Part shown: positions 1 to 11,415 of the stretch, piece by piece
Numbering within the stretch: position 1 is the stretch's first letter
Layout: every line of letters begins with the position of its first letter
Source: Kwoniella bestiolae CBS 10118
Taxonomy: Eukaryota; Basidiomycota; Tremellomycetes; Tremellales; Cryptococcaceae
Assembly (NCBI RefSeq): GCF_000512585.2
Contig: NC_089241.1
Location: forward strand, 4,358,001 to 4,422,000
Direction: 5' to 3'
DNA length: 64,000 nt
Notes under the pieces: model-generated
The model's database searches: none
What the model was told of the DNA's origin: nothing
The model's input: the letters and a program-made list of their open reading frames with translations, nothing else
Program-made: the position numbers and the translations under genes

Positions 1-2028
1 GGGGTCTTTGGCAAAGACATTGATAGCATCGACAACCAGCTTCCCGATTCTCTTCGTATGATGGCATTGACACTTGCGACGGTGAGTACTTGGTTTGAAT
101 TCGTGCAGGCTAACGACGGTATAGTTGATCGGATCCGTTGCGATTATTACGGTGTTTCTGCACTACTTCATTGTCATGTAGGTTGAACCTGGGGTGGAGT
201 GCGGCTGATCATAGTTTCAGTATATTCTTTGTTGGCGTGGGCTATTGGTAAGTCATACGGGTCGGTCCGTCGCTGACAAGCAGGTACTTTGCCATGTTCT
301 ACCGTACGTCATCGAGAGAAGTCAAGCGATTAGATTCCATGTTGCGGTCTCTCTTGTACTCTCACTTCTCGGAATCGTGAGTGGACCTCTCGTAGACAAA
401 AGAGGGTATTCCTGACTGCATTGATAGTTTATCTGGGTTGGCGACTATACGAGCCTATGGGGAGACTGATCGATTCATCAGAGATAACGCATATTACATG
501 GACCTGGAGGACCGGGCGTATCTGTTGAGTGCGACAAATCAAAGGTGGCTGTCGATAAGGCTTGACTTCTTGGGGGCGTGCTTGGTGTTTGCCGTCGCTA
601 TAATGTCTGCTAAAGGCGGAGGTGGTTTGACGCCCTCTCAAATCGCTCTTTGTCTAACGTATTTGACATCTATCACGCAAGTCCTTGGAATGGTAAGTGT
701 GCCGAAAAAAAGGGCAATCTGTTGCTGATAGGTCTATAGGTTACCAGACAGTCTGCGGAGGTGGAAAATAATAGTGAGTGGACAAATGTGATGTACATAT
801 ATCTAAATCCTTCCGCAGTGAACGCAGTCGAGAGGGTCTTGTGGTATGCAGACGTCACGTCGTTGCCACAAGAAGCGGCACATGACGTACCAGCGACGCG
901 ACCACCCAAGACCTGGCCTCATGAGGGGTCAATTCAGTTTGAAAACGCTGTAATGTCATACCGTCCCGGTCTTCCCCCGGTGCTCAAGGGATTGTGAGTG
1001 CGACCTGCCCTGATAAGCTTACTGATCCGCTTTCCAGGTCGATGTCTATCGATGCGGGAGAGAAGATCGGTATTGTGGGAAGGACAGGTGCTGGGAAGAC
1101 CTCAATCACAGTTGCTTTATTCCGCCTCGTCGAGTGAGTGGCCTGGGGAGGCGGAAGAGTGCTGAAGACGGGCATAGGTTGTCCTCGGGTCGTATCAAGA
1201 TTGATGACATAGATATCTCAACGATCGGGCTGAACGCCTTGCGATCTCAAATCGCTATAATCCCACAAGATCCGGTCCTGTTTAGCGGGACGCTGCGGAC
1301 TAACCTCGATCCTTTTAATCTGCACGAGGATGCTGTTTTGTGGGATGCGCTCTCCCGGGCGTGTGTTGTGGGGAATGATCATTCGGAAGGGAAGCAGAGG
1401 CTTACCCTTGATTCGGTGATCGAGGAAGAAGGACAGAATTTGAGTGAGTGAAGAAGTGTCCGTGTCCAGACCAAGTAGCTAAGATGATTCGACTTAGGTG
1501 TTGGCGAACGATCTCTGATAAGTTTGGCGCGAGCGCTCGTTAAAAACGTGAGTTGAGACATGGTTGGACAGAGGCTGACAACGCACAGTCGAAGATTGTG
1601 GTCCTAGGTATGTTCTCAGGAAAAAGGGCGTTATCACGGCTGAACTAATTACGAATTCTCTCAGATGAAGCAACAGCTGCTGTCGGTGAGTATGCTTCGG
1701 TCCAGAGCCTGACTACTACTGCTCACCCTACCATGGCAGATCTTGAGACCGATTCGAAGATCCAGCAGACAATACATCGGGAATTTGCAGGGAAAACTCT
1801 TCTCTGCATAGCTCACAGACTGCGAACCATCATATCATGGGATAGAATTCTTGTGATGAACGCGGGCGAGATCGAGGTGAGCATTGATAGCAGGAAGATC
1901 AAGTGCTAACAGCGTCAAAGGAATTCGATACGCCTCTCAATCTTTACGACAAACAAGGGACATTCCGGGATATGTGTGAGAAATCGAGCATATCTAGAGA
2001 GGAGATCCTGCGGGCAAATCAAGCGTAG
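1..2028 (+). CDS. ABCC-type (YOR1/MRP-like) ABC transporter, 3' part
   Basis: This is the C-terminal part of a full-length ABC exporter; the 5' end lies outside the window. Transmembrane-domain-2 sequence comes first, including the LATIRAYG motif (about 438-470) that is typical of ABCC proteins, and the second nucleotide-binding domain follows. The Walker A motif GRTGAGKTS is near 1078-1105, and the Q-loop region IIPQDPVLFSGTLR is near 1258-1300. The signature LSVGER is split by an intron near 1443-1508, and Walker B VVLDEATAAVD is spread over exons ending near 1750. The H-loop IAHRLRTI is near 1810-1830. Many short introns interrupt the frame, and two coding exons are only 19 nt (1589-1607) and 21 nt (1665-1685). 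Translation ends with ILRANQA and TAG at 2026-2028. ABCC proteins export organic anions, drugs or conjugates at the plasma or vacuolar membrane; the substrate here cannot be told. The gene is convergent with LEU4. Confidence 0.9.
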
Positions 2029-2149
2029 ACCGTTACATTCCGTGGCATTGTTTATTCCCATTGTGTATACATAGCTGTACTTTTTCGATTGATGCACTGC
2101 AAAACCTTTGTGTAAGACATTACAGACCTTCGACGGGATCTCGAACTTT

Positions 2150-4500
2150 TTATGCACCTTCAGCCGCTTGGATAGGGCTTTGACCTAGATAACCGTTGGC
2201 AGCACTGATGACTGCTTTGAGACCACTCGCCGTGATGTCGGCATCGACACCCACTCCCCAGAATCCGCCCTTGGTCTTGTCCTTTGCATCGACGTTCGGT
2301 GGGATCAATTCCACATATGTAGCGGCTTTGACATCGGATCCAGCTCCAACAGCGTGCTCGGTATATTCCCGGATGGAGAGGGCAATGCCAAGATCACCTT
2401 GGAGAGCGTCGAGGAAGGAAGAGAGGGGACCGTTCCCTTCTCCAGAGATTTCTCGGAGAGTACCATCGATAAGCACTTTGGCGGTGAGTCTCTTGGATGC
2501 AGAGGGTAGATTGCCATCGAGACTTCTATCGGGACTGGGCTCGACAACAGATCCAACAAGAGATGCTACCCGGCTGTGTGAACGTGATCGATCGGGACTG
2601 CCCACAGCTGATGGTGTAGCGGATCGGATATCGACGGTAACAAAGGACTTGAGTACAAGTCGGCCATCGTAAATGGATCCACCGAGGTGATAGGTCTGTC
2701 GGAAGGCAGTGGTGATGTCTTTAGAAGTCATTTCTTTACCGGTGGTCTCGGATCTGTCTTGAACAACTTTGTAGAATGCGATTTGCATACGACGGGGTAG
2801 GTCGAGCGCGAGGGCGGATTTGACGATGTAGGCGATTCTAGAGGTGCGGCGTTAGTGACAGAAGTCTAACGCAAAGTTCCGAACTCACCCTCCCTTTCCA
2901 GACTGAGAGTTGACACGAATAACTGCTTCGTAGGTACAGCCAACATCCGCGGGATCGATAGGAAGGTAGGGCATGCTCCAGATCTTGTCGCCGGCCTTTT
3001 CTCTCCTGGTTTGAGCTTCGAAACCTTTCTTGATCGCATCTTGGTGACTTCCTGAGAAAGCGGTGAAAACGAGCTCTCCTGCGTAAGGGTGTCGAGGATG
3101 CACGGGAAGACCGGTGCATTCGGTGACGGTGTCGATGATGGAGAACATGTCGGAGAAATCGAGGTTTGGGGGGATACCTTGAGAATAGCAGTTGAGACCG
3201 AGAGTGACGAGATCGACGTTACCGGTTCGTTCACCGTTACCAAGGACCGTGCCTTCGATTCGGTCGGCCCCGGCGAGGATACCGAGTTCAGCAGCGGCGA
3301 CGGCGCAGCCTGAATGTTAGCATTGAACGTCGCAGTGAAAAACTCACCTCTGTCATTATGTGTGTGTAGACTGATGATGCATTTCTCTCTCTCTGAGATC
3401 GTGGTGCAGAAGATTTCCACCTATACAGGATGTCAGCAATCTGCCAGTGTTGGAATGTATTCAAAGTACCTACTTGATCAGCAAAGCAATTTGGTGTTGC
3501 GACCTCAACAGTTGCGGGGAGGTTCTATGAGATTTTATGCCGTCAGTATTGATCTCGTGGACTCAATCGATGGAGCAGCTCACAAAGATAATCCTCTCCT
3601 CCTTGCGGCCATCTGCCCAGACACTCTTTTCACCGGCAAGCCAGGTTTTCTTGACGGCTTCACAGACTTCAACAGCATAAGGGGTTTCCGTTTGAGAGAA
3701 AGTCTCAGGAGAGTATTCGAAACGGAAACTCGTGCCGTGCTGTTTTGGTCAGCATTTTGTGCGGATCTGAAATATTTCATCACTCACAGAAGCGGCATAC
3801 TGCTCGGCAAGCTCTCGGACGAGACGTGTGTGATCTGAGGCGAGTCTACGAGGTGGTTAACACTAAAAAACGGGAGCGACCGGGCTATACTCACTTGATG
3901 GTCTCCTCACGATCATTGTTGAATACTACTTCACGGAAAAGGCATGATGTCGCATTGTACATGTGAATGATGACGTGCTTCAACCCAGCAACCGCTTCGA
4001 ACGTTCTTTTTATTAGGTCGGATCGTGCGGGTGTCAGGACCTGGAACTTGTTGAGCGTCTAATGCTTTAGCTAAGACACATATGGACTCACCTGGATCCA
4101 TACGTCATCCGGGACCTCTCCATTGTTTTGTAGATCACGACAAAAAGCAAAGTCGGAATCCGAAGCAGCGGGATAAGACACTTCAATCTCCTTGAAACCC
4201 ATTTGTACTATGTGTCTGAAGAAGCGTAGCTTTTGCTGGTTGGTCATGGCTACAAAGTTAGCCCGCGGTCATGACAGATTCACTCACGGTTTGCAAGACT
4301 CTGATTTCCATCTCTCAGATCCGTGCTCAGCCAGATGGGAGCTTTTTTGTTAACCTTGTCTGGCCATGTTCGATTCGGGAAAGGAACGGGGTTGAATGGC
4401 AGATATCTCTGCGAAGGATCGGCTCTGAGGCAGAGTCAGCGGGTACATACGTCGGAATGTTGTTGAAAGAGGGAGATTGGACGACTCACAGCATGGGCAT
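2150..4500 (-). CDS. LEU4: 2-isopropylmalate synthase
   Basis: Condenses acetyl-CoA with 2-ketoisovalerate, the committed step of leucine synthesis. The N-terminus reads MPMLADPSQRYLPFNP, as in fungal LEU4, followed by WLSTDLRDGNQ with its catalytic DGNQ (about 4290-4330). The metal-binding SLHTHNDRG lies near 3355 and NGERTGN near 3230. The C-terminal regulatory (leucine feedback) domain includes DRSETTGKEMTSKDITTAF near 2725. The first coding exon is only 11 nt (4490-4500), and splicing to position 4424 restores the expected N-terminus. No strong mitochondrial presequence is visible on this start. The gene lies tail-to-tail with the ABC transporter and is followed upstream, in the same orientation, by ILV3, another branched-chain amino-acid gene. 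TGACTC-type motifs and a TCACGTGA palindrome occur in its promoter. Confidence 0.96.
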
Positions 4501-4873
4501 TTTTGATGACTGTGATTTCTGTTCAGACCTGATATGTGTATGGCTGGTCCTTGCGGAAGTTGTTTTCTCGAATGGGGTGGATACAAGACAATGATAGTGC
4601 TACAATGCAATAGGATGGCAATGATGATGATGATCCAAGAGTTATAGTGTAGTTAGTTGTTCGAGTCAAAAGAAAAGAAACCGAATCATTACGAGTCACT
4701 CAGTGCACTTTCACTTTCTCAGATCACGTGACACAAACACATATATAGTCAATTGTACAGTGCTCATATTCATCACATCATATGCATATATGCATATATG
4801 CATGCATTGTGGTCCGTTTCATGTTCAAAGACTATAATATGATTGGTACAAGCAAAGAAGGAATGCATCACTC
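4501..4873 (-). promoter_or_regulatory. LEU4 promoter / ILV3 3' region
   Basis: This 373 bp gap between the ILV3 stop and the LEU4 start contains two TGACTC motifs on the minus strand (4663-4668 and 4693-4698), about 165 and 195 bp upstream of the LEU4 start. TGACTC is the core of the Gcn4/Cpc1 site, though neither copy has the full TGACTCA. A perfect TCACGTGA palindrome (4724-4731) is an E-box of the Cbf1/bHLH type. An ATGCATAT-type self-complementary run spans about 4779-4808. General amino-acid control of LEU4 is an inference from these motifs. Confidence 0.45.
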
Positions 4874-7058
4874 TCATGCGTCGGTGACTGTTACGTAGCA
4901 GATATATGTGTCAGCGTTCGGAACAAACACCGTGGAGGAATGCCAACTCACCACAACCATGCGAGGCATCAGTCACGAGTTTAGCGTATTTGTACAGTGT
5001 ACCGCTAGTCACTTTGAGAGGTGGTGCGGTCCATGCAGCCTTTCGACGAGCCATCTCTTCGTCAGAGACATTCACGTTAAGAGTATTGGCGACAGCGTCG
5101 ATGTCGATGATATCGCCGTCTTGTACCAGGGCGATGGGTCCTCCGACTTGCGCTTCTGGTACGACATGACCGACGACGAACCCATGAGAACCACCGCTGA
5201 ATCGCCCGTCGGTGAGACAAGCGACATCGTAACCGAGACCAGCACCCATGATCAAACTGGTAGGTTTGAGCATTTCAGGCATACCTGTCAGGTAGTTAGC
5301 AGTGAGAGGTGGTCATCGAGAGATGTTCGAGAACTTACCAGGTCCACCCTTTGGTCCAAGATATCTCAATACAACCACAGTCTTCTCGCCCTTCTTGATT
5401 GAGCCAGACTCCACAGCTTTGACGAAATCTTCCTCAACATCGAATGCTCGGCATTTACCGGTGAATCGAAGACCCTCCTTTCCAGTGATTTTGGAAACAG
5501 CACCGCCTGGCGCGAGGTTACCGCGTAAGATTCGGAGATGCCCAGTTGATTTGATGGGATCATCGACCGGTCTAAGGATCTTCTGGCCTTCCCACTTGCT
5601 GCCGTGCTTCTCGACCCATCGGTCACAGTTCTCTCCGAGGGTCTTGCCGGTAACGGTGAGACCATCACCGGTCATGTATCCGTGTTTGATGAGGAAGTGG
5701 ATGACACCTGTTATTGATGTTAGTAGATGGCCAAGGCGAGAGGGGGTGTCACTCACTTGGAATACCTCCAATGGTATGTATATCCTCCATGACGTATTTA
5801 CCACTGGGTTTGAGATCGGCAAGGAGAGGTACACGGTCAGAGACTTTTTGGAAGTCGTCGATTGTGAGGTTGATTCCGACAGAGTGAGCGATGGCAATGA
5901 GATGGAGAACGACGTTGGTGGAACCACCGAGAGCCATTGTGAGGACCTAGATGTCAGCGGAGTCACATCGTCATTGCAACTCACCATGGCGTTTTCGAAT
6001 GCTTCCCGAGTCATGATCTGTCTGGGGAGAATATTATTTTCGAGCAAATTTCGCATGACTGATCCCATCGAATCACACTCGGCCAACTTCTCGGGGTATT
6101 CTGCGGGCGACGAGGAGGATCCGGGGACGGTCATACCGAGTGCTTCGGCACATGACGCGATGGTGTTGGCGGTGTACATCTACTTGATCAGCGACAGTGA
6201 ATCTCAATAGCAACTCACCCCTCCACAGGCTCCTGAACCGGGACAAGAATTTCTAACGGTATCGTATCTTGTCTTCTCTGCTGCTTCAGTCTGACCTTCT
6301 TGAAGGAAACGACCGTAACTCTGAAAAGCGGACACAATATCGAGGGTTTCTCCATTGCAATGACCGGGTTTGATGGTACCACCGTAAAGCATCAATCCGG
6401 GTCTGTTGAGTCGACCAAGAGCGATCAAGGTACCGGGCATATTTTTGTCACAACCGGGAATGACAACGGCACCGTCGAGCCAATGTCCTCCACATACACT
6501 TTCTACCGAGTCGGCGATGAGGTCACGAGACTGAAGGGAGTAGGACACTAAGGGGATCAGCTCGGACCGACCGTTCATTCACTCACTTCCTGAAGTTCCC
6601 ATACTGATACCATCGGAAACGGCAGGAGTACCGAATTGATACCCAATGAGACCAGCTTCACCTAAAGATTTCTTCACTCTCTGACCGAGACCCAAGATGT
6701 GACCGTTACAGGGGTTACCCTCGTACCTGTTTATAGGTCAGCTGGGCCAGATGTGCAGTAGTAACAAGTAACACATACCACACACTTGCTACACCGACCA
6801 TGGCCTTTTTGAGATCGTCATCGGTGTTGACGCCATCAGTCGCGTACAGCATCGCCTATAGCACACAAGTAAGCTAAGTCGTTACGTGCATGCATACACG
6901 AATCCCGCCAAACACACCTGAGAAGCACCCTGCGATTTTGGTTCGGTAATGGTCTTCGAGTACCGATTGATCGCCTCTGAAGCCGGACGAGCGGCCGAAG
7001 AGTGAACCGACCTGGCGGCGGTGGTGAGTGAGGACGAGAGGATGCGCCTTGGCAGCAT
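4874..7058 (-). CDS. ILV3: Dihydroxyacid dehydratase
   Basis: Dehydrates 2,3-dihydroxy acids to 2-keto acids, the penultimate step of valine and isoleucine synthesis and the source of the 2-ketoisovalerate used by LEU4. The N-terminus MLPRRILSSS is followed by TTAARSVHSSAAR, which looks like a mitochondrial presequence. Iron-sulfur cysteine contexts are visible: NPCNGH near 6710, CDKNMPGT near 6450 and PGSGACGG near 6235, followed by MYTANT. The metal-binding and C-terminal regions are normal (ALGGSTNVVLH near 5930, DGRFSGGSHGFVVGH near 5200). The last coding exon is only 14 nt (4874-4887) and supplies VTDA and the stop after a 64 nt intron. ILV3 diverges from HIS3 across about 310 bp and lies in tandem with LEU4. 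Confidence 0.96.
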
Positions 7059-7370
7059 TTTGAGAGGGTTGATTGAAGGGATGAGGATGAGAAGAGACGA
7101 GATGTGATATTGATGATATAGGGATGAAATGATTGGTGACAGGTTGTTTTTTTTCAGTGCAGCAGCTGGAATTATTTAACTCGACAGACGATCGGACCGA
7201 GCGGAGTTCGGTTGCATCTCCGTGTTTCCCAATATATATAACAGATCACCACTCAAAATATTATTGGGATCGACTCTGACACCTGGATGTAAGATGATCA
7301 TCATAAGAATATAAATATATAAATTATAATTTATATCTGACATAACGCTCAAAATCACCACTCGTCCATC
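7059..7370. promoter_or_regulatory. Divergent ILV3/HIS3 promoter
   Basis: A 312 bp gap separates the ILV3 start (minus) from the HIS3 start (plus), so both are likely transcribed from it. It is AT-rich, with alternating TA runs near 7230-7245 and 7305-7340. I found no exact TGACTCA or CACGTG here. Confidence 0.5.
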
Positions 7371-8197
7371 ATGTCCGCCAGAACCGCATCAGTAGAGAGA
7401 AAAACCAGTGAAACGGAGATATCATGTACCATTGATCTCGATCATGTACCAGGTGTAACAACCCAGACCATCGATGTTAGCACGGGCATTGGTTTCCTCG
7501 ATCATGTAAGTGGATGATGATATGTGATACGCACTCGGAACCACACTGACAGCCACCTCCCAAAGATGTTCACAGCTCTCGCTAAACACGGTGGCATGTC
7601 ATTGACACTGAAGTGTAAGGGGGATTTACACATTGACGATCATCACACAGCAGAAGATTGCGCTTTGGCATTAGGAGCTGCATTCAAGAAGGCTTTGGGT
7701 GAGAGGAAGGGTATCAAGAGGTATGGATTCGCATACGCTCCCTTGGATGAGGTGAGTAGCATATCCCATCAGTCTACCTAACGAGTTGTGGGAAATGCTG
7801 ATCCGATGGTAGTCCTTATCCCGAGCTGTTATCGATATCTCATCTCGTCCGTTCTTCGTGTGCAACCTTCCCTTCACGAGGGAAAAGATCGGAGACTGTA
7901 AGTCGCTCGACTTGTCTATGAGTATGCTCACTTTTATACCTCAGTGTCCACAGAAATGGTCTCTCACCTCCTTCAATCCTTTGCCTTTGAGGCTGGCGTG
8001 ACCTTGCACGTCGACTCTATCCGTGGGGAGAACAATCATCACATGTAAGTCATTAACCTCTTCTTCGTGGACCCACCGCTGACATCCTTTACAGCGCCGA
8101 GTCCGCCTTCAAAGCCCTCGCACTCGCCATAAGAATGGCCATCAGCCGAACCGGTGGTGATGATGTACCAAGTACAAAAGGTGTCCTTGCCTTATAA
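7371..8197 (+). CDS. HIS3: Imidazoleglycerol-phosphate dehydratase
   Basis: Catalyses dehydration of imidazole glycerol phosphate in histidine synthesis, using two manganese ions bound by histidine clusters. Both signature clusters are visible: DDHHTAEDCALALG (about 7638-7680) and ENNHHIAES (about 8030-8105, split by an intron). GFLDHM is split by the first intron (near 7505-7560). The reassembled protein is about 200 residues, the normal size for a fungal monofunctional IGPD, starts MSARTASVERK and ends TKGVLAL before TAA. Introns lie near 7505, 7751, 7899 and 8045. It is divergent from ILV3 and convergent with the SHR3-like gene. Confidence 0.96.
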
Positions 8198-8310
8198 ATG
8201 TATAAATGCATAGATAGATTCGATATATATAGATATAATACTCTCTGCGCGTAGATTCGATCTGATGACCCAAGTTGAAATGGCGTCACCGTGAGCCTGC
8301 CTGACACCGC

Positions 8311-9166
8311 TCACTTCCCGTTTAATTCTGCAGACTCCTCTTCTGTCAGCTCACGGAAAGGGGTACCTGAACGATTTATAACAGGTATGGGATCGTTCTC
8401 GGGTGATGAAGCCCTTCCAGGTGTTGAGGAGGCCGATACGTCTACGGAAGGTGGTAAATCCCCCGCAGGTGCTTTCGAGTAGTATCTTCCAGCCTACGCA
8501 GGAAGCAGAATCAGCATCCTTCGATCTCGCAAAAGCTTGTATACTCACCTGTAATAACATTATACCGGTCAACATGACAGCTGTCATTATGTTATTCGTA
8601 GCGAGGTCTCGGACCGCGGTGACTAGCTCGGGGTACAGCTTGTGTTCGATCAGGGGAGAAGGTAATGGTGAAGGGATAAGTTTGATAGCTACGTGATTCA
8701 AGTCAGCCAATCGTTGGGATCAAAGTTATGACTTGACTTACTGGGATATACATCAGCTATCTGCGTGTAAGCGATAGCGGCCCAGAGGACTTCCACAGTC
8801 AGCGATGCCATACCAGTGCTTTAACTCACCTATGCTTCCTCCGTCGAACAGAACTTCTCCCCCTTGTCCCTGATATCCCTTGACTGCTCGCCCGCCAGCA
8901 CTTATCAGCGCTACTAGCCCTACAGCGATATACACCCATCCCATCCCATTTGGCGCATTGCTAAGGAAAGAGTAGTAGTTGATGGATGTATTGAGAGCGT
9001 CAGGAGTGACAGGAGAGCGCCATAGAACGTTGTGGTCGGCAATCCAGTGGGTAAATGTGGTCCCTAAGGGCGGAAATACCATAAGCTTATATAATTAACA
9101 TGATGTATACGACTTACCCAAGAGGAAGCACGTCGACATGGTGACCAGTGTTGTCCGCCAGACCAT
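8311..9166 (-). CDS. SHR3: SHR3-like ER chaperone for amino-acid permeases
   Basis: Shr3 is an ER membrane protein needed for folding and ER exit of amino-acid permeases. The start MVWRTTLVTMSTCFLLG is followed by GTTFTHWIADHNVLW, which matches the luminal segment after TM1 in this family. Further hydrophobic segments are GMGWVYIAVGLVALIS (near 8920), a segment around SIVLWAAIAYTQIADV (about 8770-8840), and IMTAVMLTGIMLL (near 8580), giving the expected four-TM layout. LFDGGS precedes TM3 as in other Shr3 proteins. The C-terminal tail is short, polar and cytosolic, ending ELTEEESAELNGK. Introns fall at 9076-9118, 8776-8836 and around 8690-8745. It sits beside three amino-acid biosynthesis genes and shares its promoter with ATG14. 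Identification rests on family pattern rather than a search. Confidence 0.8.
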
Positions 9167-9537
9167 TATGAATCTTTCTGCAGGTGTCGGTGGCTGATAC
9201 AAGGGTGATGCTTGATGAATACCAGTGAAATGGGGAGGATATAGAAGAGAGAAGATTCAGCCGAGGTCGGTGGTTTTTCATCATTCGTCATCCGTTGGGC
9301 ATAATAAGCTGGAGAAGATGGGAGAACCACGTGGTTCCCACGTTAGGTCATATCCACATATCGTCATAAAAGCCTGTATGTATAACTTAGACGATAAGAT
9401 CAACATTGATTTCTAACTTCTGTTCTTCTGCTCTTGATCTGTCGAATCTACTGTATTCAATGGGTAACAGGTAACGATAACATCCCACCGATATCGAAAA
9501 CAGCTCCCATGATGTCTATCTCATCGCCTTGTTCATC
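9167..9537. promoter_or_regulatory. Divergent SHR3/ATG14 promoter with a 14-bp E-box palindrome
   Basis: This 371 bp region separates two divergent starts. A perfect 14-bp palindrome, GAACCACGTGGTTC, lies at 9324-9337 with a CACGTG core. Such a long symmetric site is unlikely by chance in this short space and suggests a bHLH-type factor site serving one or both genes. Confidence 0.45.
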
Positions 9538-10950
9538 ATGATCAATCAAACTCCCGAATGTCCTTGCTGTCAACAGCGGCAACACCCTCTTTATTGCGCC
9601 GCGTGTCTTCGAGAAGGGTGAGTTGTTCATGTCCAAGCAAGTTATCCAGCTGACCTTGAACAAAGGATCGCACTTCACAACGAAGCTCTCAAGAACATTC
9701 AAGCACAGATTGACTCAATCGTGGCCAAAGCCACGAGCACGCTCGGCGGACCTCCGCAATCCACGGCGTCGATAAGTACACAAAAAGGTCTTACCGCTTG
9801 GAGACTCTTACGGGCCGAGTTGGATGACAAGGAGCGGCGTTGTGCCGACCTGAAGAGGCTGATTAGACAAAGGGAGAACAACATTCTGACAGGTGAGTAG
9901 GTCTTCATTGGTTTCGTCGCTGATCTTGATAGCCAAAAACCGCATATCAAATAGTGCCCTTCATCAGAGACGATCCAATCTAGAGACTCTACGTTCCAGC
10001 CCTTCACCTGAGATCACACTGAAGAATGCTATAAAGCGTTGCGAAGATGAGCAACGTACTGCTTCCTATCATATAGTCAACGCACGGCGGGTGCTCGTCA
10101 GAGAAGCGGTCAACGTGTTCGGCTTGAGTAAAGGAGCTGTTGGAGAGTGGACGATAGCGGGGTTGACTTTACCAAGTCCAGATGCGCTCAGACGTAAGTC
10201 AACTATTCCCCAGGTATGCGCTGACCACACCGCACAGTATATCCCTCGACGCACGTCAACGCCGCCCTTTTCCATACCATTCACCTTCTCGCTCTGATCA
10301 CGTCCTACCTGTCGATAAACCTTCCTTTCAGCCCAACCCCTCCGCCCCCCTTGGAATCTCGTCACGTTGGTCGACCCTCAATGAAAGCCAACACTCCATT
10401 CGTCGGTACGACCAAATGGAGAGATAAGAACGTACTTTGGATGTCGAGTACAGCATCTGTGGCGAGCAAGCTCAAAACTCGTAGCTCTCTCTCCGCGAGC
10501 AAGATTTTCGCTCAACCCAATATATCAGCTATCATCGCCAAATCCACGAACAAACATCGCCAATTCCTGACTTCGTTCGCTCTTCTATCGTTCTCGGTAG
10601 CCTACCTGGCATGGTCTCAAGGTGTACAAGGTATTGGAATTAGAGATGGACAAGATTATCCCGATGACTCGGACGAAGACGACCCAAAACAACCTACAAA
10701 CCCAGATTCGGTCTTGATTTCGACTACATCCATTCTCGAGATGATCGCTGCGCTGTCAACTTCGCCTGATCTAGGTCGACGGACTCATGAACCTGGGACC
10801 AACCACGTCCTGCGGCATCTCGGCTTCGGACTAGATGTAGCCAAGGTTGTTCAGAGTGTGCTGAGTTCAGAGGAGAAGAGATGGGGCGTGAAGCCGGCAA
10901 ACGGTTCCGGAGAAGATCTTAGCGAAGGGTGGGATCTTTTGGATAATTGA
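9538..10950 (+). CDS. ATG14: ATG14-like PI3K-complex subunit (autophagy)
   Basis: Atg14 directs Vps34 phosphatidylinositol 3-kinase complex I to the autophagosome site. The N-terminus MINQTPECPCCQQRQ, followed by PLYCAACLRE, carries two paired-cysteine motifs like the cysteine repeats of Atg14/Barkor. After a first intron (donor near 9608), splicing to the acceptor near 9651 gives LEQRIALHNEALKNIQ and a coiled-coil stretch through about 10100 with repeated LRAELDDKERRCADLKR-type heptads. The central part has INLPFSP (about 10310) followed by a GRPSMKA segment, as in Atg14 C-terminal domains. The tail is acidic (DDSDEDDPK) and ends WDLLDN. UVRAG/Vps38 is the main alternative, but the cysteine repeats favour Atg14. 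It starts 371 bp from the divergent SHR3. Confidence 0.75.
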
Positions 10951-11415
10951 TTTAGGGTAGGATGGAACTTTTGTATGTATAATCGTGATATCTTTTGGAC
11001 GCCTTGAGCAGGTCTTTAACAAGTTGTAGCAGTAGAGATGAGTATGTATATGAAAATAACATGTGTTTACTATGTGTATTCACTTTGGGATCAGGGTAGA
11101 ATAGAGTATATGCGCTATGACGATCACATGTTTTTCTTTTTCTGGGTCATCTATCGGATGTCGCAGATATATATTTCAGTCAGTTCCTGTAGCTATACAA
11201 GTAGATCTCAGATCTAACTAGATAAACAACGACTATCAACAATCTTGTCTTATTTCATCTCATCTCGAGCAAGTCGTATCATACATATCATCATACAAAG
11301 CATACTTCATCTCGACCTGTGTATACTCTCCACAGCTTGAACATGAACCGACTCAGAGAAGAACTCATCCGTTAAGCCAAAGCATAACATACTCGCCATT
11401 CCCTCTTCGTCAACA
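10951..11415. promoter_or_regulatory. Intergenic region: ATG14 3' end and upstream region of the exporter-like gene
   Basis: 465 bp, AT-rich near the ATG14 end and pyrimidine-rich (TCATCTC-type tracts) from about 11240 towards the next start, as is usual for promoters in this window. No gene or clear element was seen. Confidence 0.4.

Noticed and set aside
4911..6578. Long plus-strand ORFs across ILV3
   Set aside because: They are shadows of the ILV3 exons on the minus strand.
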